NCBI GenBank assembly: GCA_003725745.1
Contig: RHDP01000001.1
Span: forward strand, 4,906,501 to 4,970,500
Length of the DNA stretch: 64,000 nt
Direction: 5' to 3'
From: Streptomyces sp. I6
GTDB lineage: Bacteria > Actinomycetota > Actinomycetes > Streptomycetales > Streptomycetaceae
Positions within the stretch are counted from its first letter, which is position 1. Each line of letters starts with the position of its first letter. Below are positions 49,384 through 57,164 of the stretch, piece by piece. Made by a program: the position numbers and the translations under genes. The notes beneath the pieces were generated by a model. The model did no database searches and was not told the DNA's origin. It saw only the letters and a program-made list of their open reading frames with translations.

Positions 49384-49891
49384 GAGCCCATGGTGGCAGT
49401 CCGCTACGACAGCGCCACCGAATTGGCCCCGACGGCCCGTCGGCCACCGGCGGGATTCCGCCAGGGGTATCCGTACACGGAGCCTTCCAAGGCCGGGCCC
49501 GCGACACCGCGGAGCCGGCCGGGCGCGAGCGGCTGCTCGCCGCGCTGGAGTTGGGCGTCGCCGCGCTGGCTCGGGCCGGAGAGGTCGTTCTTCGCGCGGG
49601 GGCTGCGGCGCTGTGTGACCGGCGGCCTCGCCGAGCGGTCCCGTCCCGATGTGGCGGCGGGGAGCTCCCGGAGGTCGCGTATCCCGTGCCGAGCGCGATC
49701 GACTCCGCGCGTCCCGGCTCCGCCTCGCCGACCGCCACCGCGACGATTCCCTCACCCTTGTGAGTATGGCCACGAACCGGGCGAAGGGTCCCTAACGATC
49801 ACTTTCTCCTGAGAGAGTGTTGCGCCGTAGGTCATGTGTTCTTTGCGGGCAGTTCCCAGTGAAGATCCACGAACCACCAGGGAGCTCGTCC
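49384..49891. other. Intergenic region with a coding-like remnant
   Basis: About 500 bp between the unknown gene and the MMPL gene. A plus-strand stretch near 49490-49600 translates to RDTAEPAGRERLLAALELGVAALARAGEVV, which has good codon bias and looks like a helical fragment, but it has no start codon and no extension. It may be a decayed gene. The right end, around 49790-49860, is AT-richer and should hold the MMPL promoter. Confidence 0.4.
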
Positions 49892-52327
49892 GTGTCCGCC
49901 ATCGCCCGGTGGTGCATCAGGCACCGACTCGTCACCGTCCTGCTCTGGCTGTCGGCCCTCTGCGGCGTCTCGGTGGCCGCGGCCTTCGCGGGTACGGCGT
50001 ACTCGAACGACTACGACATACCCGGCACCGAGTCGGGCCGGGCCGCCGACCTCCTCCGGGACGGCTTCCACGGCGGCCTCGACGGCGGGGACACCATCGT
50101 CTGGCACAGCGCTCAGGGCAGTGTCCGGGCTGCCGCCGTCGAGCAGCGGATGACCGCGATGCTGGAGGAGGTCGAGCGTCTGGACGGCGTCGCCTCGGTC
50201 ACCGGCCCGTACGGCGCGTCCCCGGAGCCCCGGTCCGAGGAGGGGGCGGGCAGGTCTTCCGGCAGTACGCCGGGCGGTTTGGATGGTTCGGATGGTTCGG
50301 ACGGCGCGCGCGGGGCTGACGGGGCGGCTTCGACGAAGGACACCGGGAGGGACACCGGGAGGGACACCGGGACGGGGTCCGGGAACGATTCCGGCTCCGG
50401 GGCGGGCTCCGCGCAGGACCCCGGCGCGAACCCCGAGAAGCCGGGCGGATCCGCGCAGATCAGTGAGGACGGCCGTACGGCCTATGCGACCGTCGCCTTC
50501 GAGGGAAAGGCCGGGCACGTCCCCGAGGCCCAGGCGCGAGCCGTCGTCGACACGGCCAGGGCGGCTGCCGGCGACGGTCTCCAGGTCGAACTCGGCGGCC
50601 CCGCCACCGCGCTCACCGAGACGCCCACCTCGCACCTCGCGGAGATCGTCGGAGTCGCCGTGGCGGCGGTGGTCCTCTTCCTCGCCTTCGGGTCACTGGC
50701 CGCCAGCCTGCTGCCCGTCGCCACCGCGCTCATCAGCGTCGGCGCCGCGTACGCGGGCATCGTGCTCCTCGGCCACGCCATGGACGTGGCGGACTTCGCG
50801 CCCGTGCTCGGGCTGCTGATCGGGCTCGGCGTCGGGATCGACTACGCCCTGTTCATCGTCACCCGGCACCGCAAGGGCCTCCGGCGCGGGCTCCCGGTGG
50901 CCGAGGCCGCCGAGAACGCCGTGGCGACGACGGGCCGCGCGGTCGTCTTCGCCGGCCTCACCGTCTGCATCGCGCTGCTCGGAATGCTGGTCCTGCGGCT
51001 GTCCTTCCTCAACGGAGTGGCGATCGCCGCCTGTCTGACCGTGCTGCTGACCGTCGCCGCCTCCGTGACCCTGCTGCCCGCCCTGCTGTCCTTCATCGGG
51101 ATGCGTGCGGTGAGCCGCCCGGAACGCAGGAGGCTCGCCCGGTACGGGCCACGGCCGGAGCTGCCGACCGGGTTCGCCGCCCGCTGGTCCGCCTTCGTCG
51201 AGCGCCGCCCGAAGCTGCTCGGGCTGGTCGCCACCGTGGTGATGGCCGTTCTCGCGCTGCCCGCGTTCTCCCTCCACCTCGGCACCTCCGACCAGGGCAA
51301 CGCCCCCGCCTCCAGCACCACCCGCAAGGCGTACGACCTGATCGCCGAGGGGTTCGGGCCGGGCACCAACGGACCGCTCACGCTCGTCGCCGCCCTCGAC
51401 GGCGCGGACGACCGGCTGGCGATGCAGCAACTGCCCGCGGCCCTGCGGGACACCGAGGGCGTCGCCTCCGTCAGCCCCGTGACGTTCAACAGCCGCTCCG
51501 ACACGGCCCTGGTCGTCGTCGTCCCGGACTCGGCGCCGCAGTCGCACCTGACCAGCGAACTCGTCGACCTGCTGCGCGCCGATGTGCTGCCCGCCGCCGG
51601 GAGCGGGGCCTCTCTCGAGGTCCTTGTCGGAGGAGTGACCGCGAGCTACGACGACTTCGCGGACGTGATTGTCGGGAAGCTGCCGCTGTTCGTCGGTATC
51701 GTCATCGCGCTGGGCTGTGCGCTGCTGCTCCTCGCGTTCCGCTCGGTCGGCATACCGCTCAAGGCCGCGCTGATGAACGTGGCCGCGGTCGCCTCCGCGT
51801 TCGGCGTCGTCGTCGCGGTCTTCCAGTGGGGCTGGGGCGCCGAACTGCTGGGGTTCGGCGGCGCGGGACCGATCGAGCCCTTCCTCCCCGTCATCATGGT
51901 CTCGGTGCTCTTCGGGCTCTCGATGGACTACCAGGTGTTCCTGGTCAGCCGGATGTACGAGGAGTGGCTGGAGACGCGGGACAACCGGCGCGCCGTACGG
52001 GTGGGCCTCGCCGAGACCAGCCGGGTGATCAACTCGGCGGCGATCATCATGATCTCCGTCTTCCTCGCGTTCGTCCTCAGCGGCGACCGGGTCATCGCGA
52101 TGTTCGGCATCGGCCTGGCCACCGCGGTCGCGCTGGACGCCTTCGTCCTGCGCACCCTGCTGGTACCGGCGCTCATGCACATGCTGGGCAGCGCCAACTG
52201 GTGGCTGCCGCGCTGGCTGGAGCGCCGGCTCCCGCGCATCAGCATCGAAACCCCCGAGAGCCTGCCACCCCCGCATGCGAAGATCACCGGAGTGCGGGTG
52301 GGCGAGGACGGCCCGCTCGCGCGGTAG
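49892..52327 (+). CDS. MMPL/RND-family transporter
   Basis: An 811-residue protein with 12 predicted membrane helices in two related halves. Each half has the proton-relay signature of MMPL proteins: LLIGLGVGIDYALFIVTRHRKGL in the first and VLFGLSMDYQVFLVSRMYEEWL in the second. The first extracytoplasmic domain carries a low-complexity insertion of about 80 residues (SSGSTPGGLDGSDGSDGARG ...) built on 9-bp and 12-bp repeats. The GTG at 49892 has AGGGAG 8 bp upstream; the longer frame from 49817 begins with non-coding-like sequence. Such proteins export lipids or drugs in actinobacteria; the substrate is unknown. Confidence 0.92.
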   Translation: MSAIARWCIRHRLVTVLLWLSALCGVSVAAAFAGTAYSNDYDIPGTESGRAADLLRDGFHGGLDGGDTIVWHSAQGSVRAAAVEQRMTAMLEEVERLDGVASVTGPYGASPEPRSEEGAGRSSGSTPGGLDGSDGSDGARGADGAASTKDTGRDTGRDTGTGSGNDSGSGAGSAQDPGANPEKPGGSAQISEDGRTAYATVAFEGKAGHVPEAQARAVVDTARAAAGDGLQVELGGPATALTETPTSHLAEIVGVAVAAVVLFLAFGSLAASLLPVATALISVGAAYAGIVLLGHAMDVADFAPVLGLLIGLGVGIDYALFIVTRHRKGLRRGLPVAEAAENAVATTGRAVVFAGLTVCIALLGMLVLRLSFLNGVAIAACLTVLLTVAASVTLLPALLSFIGMRAVSRPERRRLARYGPRPELPTGFAARWSAFVERRPKLLGLVATVVMAVLALPAFSLHLGTSDQGNAPASSTTRKAYDLIAEGFGPGTNGPLTLVAALDGADDRLAMQQLPAALRDTEGVASVSPVTFNSRSDTALVVVVPDSAPQSHLTSELVDLLRADVLPAAGSGASLEVLVGGVTASYDDFADVIVGKLPLFVGIVIALGCALLLLAFRSVGIPLKAALMNVAAVASAFGVVVAVFQWGWGAELLGFGGAGPIEPFLPVIMVSVLFGLSMDYQVFLVSRMYEEWLETRDNRRAVRVGLAETSRVINSAAIIMISVFLAFVLSGDRVIAMFGIGLATAVALDAFVLRTLLVPALMHMLGSANWWLPRWLERRLPRISIETPESLPPPHAKITGVRVGEDGPLAR
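50275..50374 (+). repeat. 9-bp and 12-bp repeats inside the MMPL gene
   Basis: GATGGTTCG units at 50282-50299, followed by GACACCGGGAGG units at 50339-50362 with a variant third copy to 50374. All are in frame, within the extracytoplasmic linker. Confidence 0.88.
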
Positions 52328-52412
52328 ACCGGTACGAGGATTGCCGGCAGACCGGTACGAGGACCACAGCGGCCCCGTCACGCGTGACGCGCCACGGGGT
52401 GTGAGGAGCGGG

Positions 52413-52976
52413 ATGTTCGCGATACCCCTTGGCGACGGCGCCGAACTGCGGCCCGTCGAACCCTGGCAGGCGCAGGAGTTCCTGGAGCACATCGACCGCG
52501 CCCGGGATTACGCCCGCCCCTGGGTGCCGCTGATGGTGAGGGTGAGGGACGTCGAGTCGGCCCGGGTCCTGCTCCAGGACTACGCAGACAAGCAGGCCGC
52601 GGACACCGGCCGCCTCTGGGCCGTCCGGCTGAACGGCACGCTCGTCGGCGGGGTGCTCTTCCGGGTCTTCGACACCGCGAACGAGACCTGCGAGGTCGGT
52701 GTCTGGCTGGAGCCTTCCGCCGCCGGACGGGGACTGATTGGCAAGGCCGTCGAACTGCTCATCGACTGGGCCGTCGAGGAGCGTGGGATGCACCGCGTCG
52801 AATGGCTCGCATCGTCCGCCAACCACCGGTCCATCGCCGTGGCGAAGCGGCTCGGGATGAGCCGGGACGGGGTGCTGCGCGAGAGCTTTCCGTGGCAGGG
52901 CGTCCGCCATGACATGGAGGTCTGGTCCGTGCTTGCGCCCGAGTGGCGGGCGCGCCGCGCGGCCGGCCACCGCTGA
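52413..52976 (+). CDS. RimJ/RimL-type GNAT acetyltransferase
   Basis: A 187-residue protein of the RimJ/RimL branch: ELRPVEPWQAQEFLEHIDRARDYARPWVPLM at the N-terminus, GRLWAVRLNGTLVGGVLFR, EVGVWLEPSAAGRGLIGKAVELLIDWAVEERGMHRVEW (acetyl-CoA site) and NHRSIAVAKRLGMSRDGVLRESFPWQGVRHDMEVWS. It probably acetylates a ribosomal protein or an aminoglycoside-like amine. ATG at 52413 with GAGGAG upstream. Stands alone after the MMPL gene. Confidence 0.9.
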   Translation: MFAIPLGDGAELRPVEPWQAQEFLEHIDRARDYARPWVPLMVRVRDVESARVLLQDYADKQAADTGRLWAVRLNGTLVGGVLFRVFDTANETCEVGVWLEPSAAGRGLIGKAVELLIDWAVEERGMHRVEWLASSANHRSIAVAKRLGMSRDGVLRESFPWQGVRHDMEVWSVLAPEWRARRAAGHR

Positions 52977-52996
52977 GGCACCGGCCGCGCGGTGCC
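52977..52996 (+). terminator. Short hairpin after the RimJ-type gene
   Basis: A 7-bp stem (GGCACCG/CGGTGCC) with a 6-nt loop starts right after the stop codon. Confidence 0.4.
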
Positions 52997-53137
52997 GCTG
53001 AGCGACGGGCCGCGCGGCGCGGGAGCACCCGGGGACGGCCTCCGGCGCCGCCGGCCGGGCGGCCCCCCGGGGAGCGGGCGGCGTGGCCCGCGGCCGGGCC
53101 GGACCACCGGATCTCGCCGTTGCCGCCGTCGCGTTCC

Positions 53138-53350
53138 TCAGCGGTTTCCGGAGTCGGCGTACACGAAGTCGTACGCGGACCAGTCGGCGATCGGGACATA
53201 CCCGAGGCGCTGGTAGAGGGCGTTGCTCGTCGGGTTGGCCGCGTTGGCGAACAGCACGACCTCCTTGGCGCCCGAGGCCCTCGCGGCCCGGCTCACCTCG
53301 GTCGTGACGGCGCCCGCGTAGCCGCGACCGCGCAGGTGGGCCGGGCGGGC
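53138..53350 (-). pseudogene. C-terminal fragment of a GNAT acetyltransferase
   Basis: About 70 codons on the minus strand encode the end of a GNAT protein: AHLRGRGYAGAVTTEVSRAARASGA, then VVLFANAANPTSNALYQRLGYVPIADWSAYDFVYADSGNR and a stop at 53138-53140. The acetyl-CoA signature (R-G-R-G-Y-A) and the C-terminal N-P-T-S-N-x-L-Y-Q-R-L-G-Y motif are intact. There is no start codon and an in-frame stop lies just upstream. Only about 90 bp separate the fragment from the sugar dehydrogenase stop codon, so the N-terminal two thirds are gone. It is a decayed or truncated gene. Confidence 0.75.
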
Positions 53351-53440
53351 GTGCTCGCCCGGTCCCGATCAGCCTTCGGCCGCACCCGGCTCCCCTCGGC
53401 CGCGTCCGGGTTCCCGTCGTCCGCAGGCGGCGGCCGCTGG

Positions 53441-54613
53441 TCACTCGACCGTCAGCCGCAGGATCCTGTCGTCCCCGGCCTCCGGTGTGCCCCTGTTGTC
53501 CGTCTCGCTGGTGACCAGCCAGAGGTCCCGTCCGCCCGCGGTCCCGGCGACCGGCAGGACCGTGCGCAGCCGGCCGTACTCCTCCTCGAGGAACGCCTGA
53601 GGGGCCGCGGACGGTTCGGTGCCGGCGAGCGGGATCCGCCACAGGCGCTCGCCCCTGAGCCCCGCCATCCAGATGGATCCCGCGGCGTAGGCGATCCCGC
53701 TCGGTGACGCCTCGTCCGTGCGCCACTGCGCCACGGGGTCCACCAGGCCGGCCTTCCCGGCCCTGCCCTCGGCGTCGGGCCAGCCGTAGTTCCTGCCCGG
53801 CTCGATGAGGTTCAGCTCGTCCCAGGTGTTCTGCCCGAACTCCGAGGCCCACAGCCGCTTCTGCGAGTCCCAGGCGAGGCCCTGCACATTGCGGTGCCCG
53901 TACGAATAGACCACGGAGCCGGCCGACGGGTTGCCGTGGACGGGCTGCCCGTCGGGGGTCATCCGGAGGATCTTGCCGCCGAGGGACTCCCTGTCCTGGG
54001 CCAGCCCCGGCTCGCCGGCCTCGCCGGTGCCCGCGTACAGCATCCCGTCCGGGCCGAAGGCGATCCGCCCGCCGTTGTGGATGCGGCCCTTGGGAATGCC
54101 CCGCAGGATCGTGTCGGGCGCGCCGAGCTGCTGCCCCGCCGGTTTGCGCTCGTCGTACAGCATGCGGGCGATGCGGTTGTCCGACGCGGTGGTGAAGTAC
54201 GCGTACACCAGCTGGTCCGAGGCGAAGTCGGGGGAGACGGCGAGGCCCATCAGCCCGCCCTCGCCGGCCGGGGCCACGCCCGGCACCGAGCCGATCACCG
54301 TCTGCTTCCCCGTGTCGGCGTCGACGCGGGTGATCGTGCCCTCGTCCCGCGACGACACCAGCAGGTCGCCGCCGGGGAGGGCCGCGAGACCCCAGGGCGA
54401 CTTCAGATCCCGGGTCAGCGTGGCCGCCACCTTCACCGACCCCTTCGCCGGGGGTGCCGTCGGGGAGGGGCCGGCGGCCGTGGCCGACGGCGCCGGGCGG
54501 GAGGCGGCGCCGTCGCGGCCGGCGGCGGCCCCTGCCCCGCCGTCGGACGAGCATCCCGCGGAGAGCATCAGCGCGGCAGCTGCGAGCAGGGCCGTCACCA
54601 CTGAACGTTGCAC
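53441..54613 (-). CDS. PQQ-dependent sugar dehydrogenase-like lipoprotein
   Basis: A 390-residue protein of the soluble glucose/sorbosone dehydrogenase family. The lipobox L-S-A-G-C has its cysteine at residue 21, followed by a Pro/Ala-rich linker to about residue 55. The propeller carries LKSPWGLAALPGGDLLVSSRDEGTI, GEGGLMGLAVSPDF, KGRIHNGGRIAFGPDGMLYAGTGEAG (the histidine-bearing active-site strand) and YSYGHRNVQGLAWD. The GTG at 53613+1000 (that is, 54613) is chosen because it begins the signal peptide. It is likely a periplasm-side aldose oxidoreductase; the substrate and actual PQQ use are inferred from the family only. Confidence 0.9.
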   Translation of the reverse strand: MQRSVVTALLAAAALMLSAGCSSDGGAGAAAGRDGAASRPAPSATAAGPSPTAPPAKGSVKVAATLTRDLKSPWGLAALPGGDLLVSSRDEGTITRVDADTGKQTVIGSVPGVAPAGEGGLMGLAVSPDFASDQLVYAYFTTASDNRIARMLYDERKPAGQQLGAPDTILRGIPKGRIHNGGRIAFGPDGMLYAGTGEAGEPGLAQDRESLGGKILRMTPDGQPVHGNPSAGSVVYSYGHRNVQGLAWDSQKRLWASEFGQNTWDELNLIEPGRNYGWPDAEGRAGKAGLVDPVAQWRTDEASPSGIAYAAGSIWMAGLRGERLWRIPLAGTEPSAAPQAFLEEEYGRLRTVLPVAGTAGGRDLWLVTSETDNRGTPEAGDDRILRLTVE

Positions 54614-54723
54614 TGTCCTGGTTCCCTTCGCCGGTGAGCGGTGGGGCGCGCGGACCACGGGAGCCGCCCGGCCCGCAGGCCCCCGCACCGCGGCCCGGCC
54701 CGGTGTTCCCGTCGTTCACGAAC

Positions 54724-55725
54724 CTATGGGTCCCAGGATCCCAGGGCCGGCGGCAGCGCCGCGATCTCGGCGACGTCCCGAGGCGTCAGCTCCAGCCGGG
54801 CCGCGGCCGCGTTCTCCACGGCCCACCGCTCCCGTTTGGCGCCCGGCACCGGTACGACATGACGACCCTGCCCCAGTACCCAGGCCAGCGCCACCTGGGC
54901 GGGGGTCGCGCCGGGGCCGTGCCGTTCGGCGACCCTCCGCAGCCCCGCCACCAGCGGCTGGTTCGCGGCCATCATCTCCGCCGTGAACCGCGGGTGCCGG
55001 GCCCGCAGGTCGTCGGGCTCGAAGCCCTCCCCGGGGGTCAGGGTGCCGCTGAGGAAGCCGCTGCCCAGCGGCATCGCGGCCATGAGGCCCACACCCCGCG
55101 CCTCGCACCAGGGCAGCAGCGAGTCGAGCGCCTCCGGCGACCACACCGACAGCTCCGCCTGGACCGCGCTCACCGGGAAGACCTGCTGTATCCGCTCCAG
55201 CTGCCGGATCGTTTCGTCGTGGCGACCCGCACCGGGCCTGCGCGAGGCGCGCGCCCCCACCGCGCACAGTCCGAGGGCCCGGACCTTCCCGGCCGACACG
55301 AGTTCCGCCATGGCCCCCCAGGTCTCCTCCACGGGGACCTCCGGGTCCGCGCGGTGGAGCTGGTACAGGTCGATGACGTCGGTCCCGAGCCGGCGCAGCG
55401 ACGCGTCACAGGCCCGCCGCACGTATCCGGGCCGCCCGTTGGCGACGATGTGCTGGTCGCCGACGAGCAGCCCAACCTTCGTCGAGAGGAAGACGTCGGC
55501 CCGCCGCTCCTTCAGTACCCTGCCCAGCAGCAGCTCGTTGGTGAAGGGGCCGTACATGTCGGCCGTGTCGAGCAGCGTCACCCCGGCGTCCAGTGCCGCG
55601 TGCACGGTGCGCAGCGAACGGTCGCCGCGCTGCTGCGAGCCGGTGTAGCCCCAGCTCATCGGCATGCATCCGAGGCCGATCGCGCCCACCGCGAGCGCCG
55701 CCGCACCGATTGTCCTGCGGTCCAC
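54724..55725 (-). CDS. Aldo/keto reductase
   Basis: A 333-residue AKR with the catalytic tetrad D53, Y58 (TLLDTADMYG), K83 (FLSTKVG) and H124 (YQLHRAD). The later LPWCEARGVGLMAAMPLGSGFLSG and WVLGQGRHVVPVPGAKRERWAVENAAA are also typical. GTG start at 55725. NADPH-dependent carbonyl reduction is expected; the natural substrate is unknown. It diverges from the dehydrogenase gene that starts at 55815. Confidence 0.93.
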   Translation of the reverse strand: MDRRTIGAAALAVGAIGLGCMPMSWGYTGSQQRGDRSLRTVHAALDAGVTLLDTADMYGPFTNELLLGRVLKERRADVFLSTKVGLLVGDQHIVANGRPGYVRRACDASLRRLGTDVIDLYQLHRADPEVPVEETWGAMAELVSAGKVRALGLCAVGARASRRPGAGRHDETIRQLERIQQVFPVSAVQAELSVWSPEALDSLLPWCEARGVGLMAAMPLGSGFLSGTLTPGEGFEPDDLRARHPRFTAEMMAANQPLVAGLRRVAERHGPGATPAQVALAWVLGQGRHVVPVPGAKRERWAVENAAAARLELTPRDVAEIAALPPALGSWDP

Positions 55726-55814
55726 CTGCCCGTACCCCTCCTCGTGCCGCCCCCAAACTAACGTCCGGCTCCCGCCCCGGCGCGCCCAGCCTCCCGGCGG
55801 TTAGCCTCCTGACC

Positions 55815-56765
55815 ATGACTGCTGACGTGTGGCTGCCGATTCCGGCCGGCGAGATCGAAGGGCTTCCCGCTCCCGCGGAGGCGGGGCTGAACTACCGCTT
55901 CTGGGACGGCGGACAGGACTTCCCCGCGGACCCCGCGAACTGCGCCTTCTACGCGGTGCCGTACATGAAGGGCACGGAGGTCGCCGTGCGGCCGCTCGCC
56001 GCGATGACGCGTCTGCGGGTCGTGCAGACCCTCTCGGCGGGCATCGACCACGTCGAGCCCGGCCTCGGCTCGCTGCCGCCCGGAGTGCGGTTGTGTAACG
56101 CCAGGGGAGTCCACGAGGCGAGCACGGCGGAACTCGCCCTCGCCCTGGTCCTCGCCTCCCTGCGCGGCATCCCCCGTTTCGTGGAGGGCATGCGCCGGGA
56201 GGAGTGGCACGCCGGCTTCTACCCGGCTCTCGCCGACAGGTCCGTGCTCATCGTCGGCTACGGCTCGATCGGCGCGGCCATCGAGGACCGGCTCGCGCCG
56301 TTTGAATGCGCGCGGGTGGCGCGCGTCGCGCGCTCCGCCCGTACTACCGAGCGCGGCGAAGTGCACGCACTCACCGATCTGCCGGCGTTGCTCCCGGAAG
56401 CGGACGTGGTGATCCTCTCCACACCGCTCACGCCGGCCACGCGCCACCTCGCGGGCGCCGGATTCCTCTCCCGGATGAAGGACGGCGCGCTGCTGGTGAA
56501 CGTGGCGCGCGGACCGGTCGTCGACACCGAGGCGCTGCTCAAGGAGGTCGAGAACGGCCGGATCACCGCGGCGCTCGACGTCACCGACCCCGAACCGCTG
56601 CCCGCGGGGCACCCGCTCTGGCACGCCCCCGGCGTCCTCGTCAGCCCGCATGTCGGCGGCTCCACGTCGGCGTTCATGCCGCGCGCCAAGCGGCTGCTGG
56701 CCGGGCAGCTGACCCGGTACGCGGCGGGTGAGCCCCTGCGAAACGTGGTCCTCACGACCGGGTAG
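55815..56765 (+). CDS. D-2-hydroxyacid dehydrogenase-family oxidoreductase
   Basis: A 316-residue protein. The NAD-binding domain has LIVGYGSIGAAIEDRLAPF, and the family signature continues with VVILSTPLTPATRHLAGAGFLSRMKDGALLVNVARGPVVD and ALDVTDPEPLPAGHPLWHAPGVLVSPHVGGST, including the catalytic Arg, Glu and His positions. ATG at 55815; TAGCCT ends 7 bp upstream, so the transcript may be leaderless. The substrate is unknown (phosphoglycerate and glyoxylate are usual for relatives). Confidence 0.92.
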   Translation: MTADVWLPIPAGEIEGLPAPAEAGLNYRFWDGGQDFPADPANCAFYAVPYMKGTEVAVRPLAAMTRLRVVQTLSAGIDHVEPGLGSLPPGVRLCNARGVHEASTAELALALVLASLRGIPRFVEGMRREEWHAGFYPALADRSVLIVGYGSIGAAIEDRLAPFECARVARVARSARTTERGEVHALTDLPALLPEADVVILSTPLTPATRHLAGAGFLSRMKDGALLVNVARGPVVDTEALLKEVENGRITAALDVTDPEPLPAGHPLWHAPGVLVSPHVGGSTSAFMPRAKRLLAGQLTRYAAGEPLRNVVLTTG

Positions 56766-57164
56766 GCGCCACACTGGTACATCCGGACACCCTGCGGAGT
56801 CGTCCGGATGCGCACGGTGCCGGCCTGTGTCGACAAACTGCCTTGCCGTCACGGAGCGTAGACGACCTATGTCCCTGAGTGACGACTCTGGTGTATCGTC
56901 CCGACTTGGGGGCTGCGTCGGGTTCGAGAACGGCGCTGCGGAGCGACCAGACTTCGAGGGGGGTCGACGGGCGATGCACGGCCAGTGGACGAACCATCCG
57001 ACGCGGCGGGAGCGCCGCCGACCACCCTCGCACGTACCGGCGCCGGGGCCGGCCCTTGCGGCCCGGCCCGATCCGACGGACGTGCCCCGCAAGCGCTTCC
57101 GGGGCGGCCCGACCGGGCGGCCCCGCATACGGAGCCGGATGAAAACGCTGTCAGGGGCAGTACG
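56766..57164. other. Intergenic region before the second GGDEF gene
   Basis: About 400 bp. Positions 56870-56940 are somewhat AT-richer and contain TATCGT at 56892-56897, a possible -10. From 56960 on, the frame used by the GGDEF gene is already open, but with Pro/Arg-rich sequence that I regard as untranslated. No separate gene is supported. Confidence 0.45.

Noticed and set aside
49363-49812. Overlapping reading frames on both strands between 49384 and 49860
   Set aside because: None has a good start, a known motif or consistent codon bias throughout; only a short coding-like fragment is mentioned.
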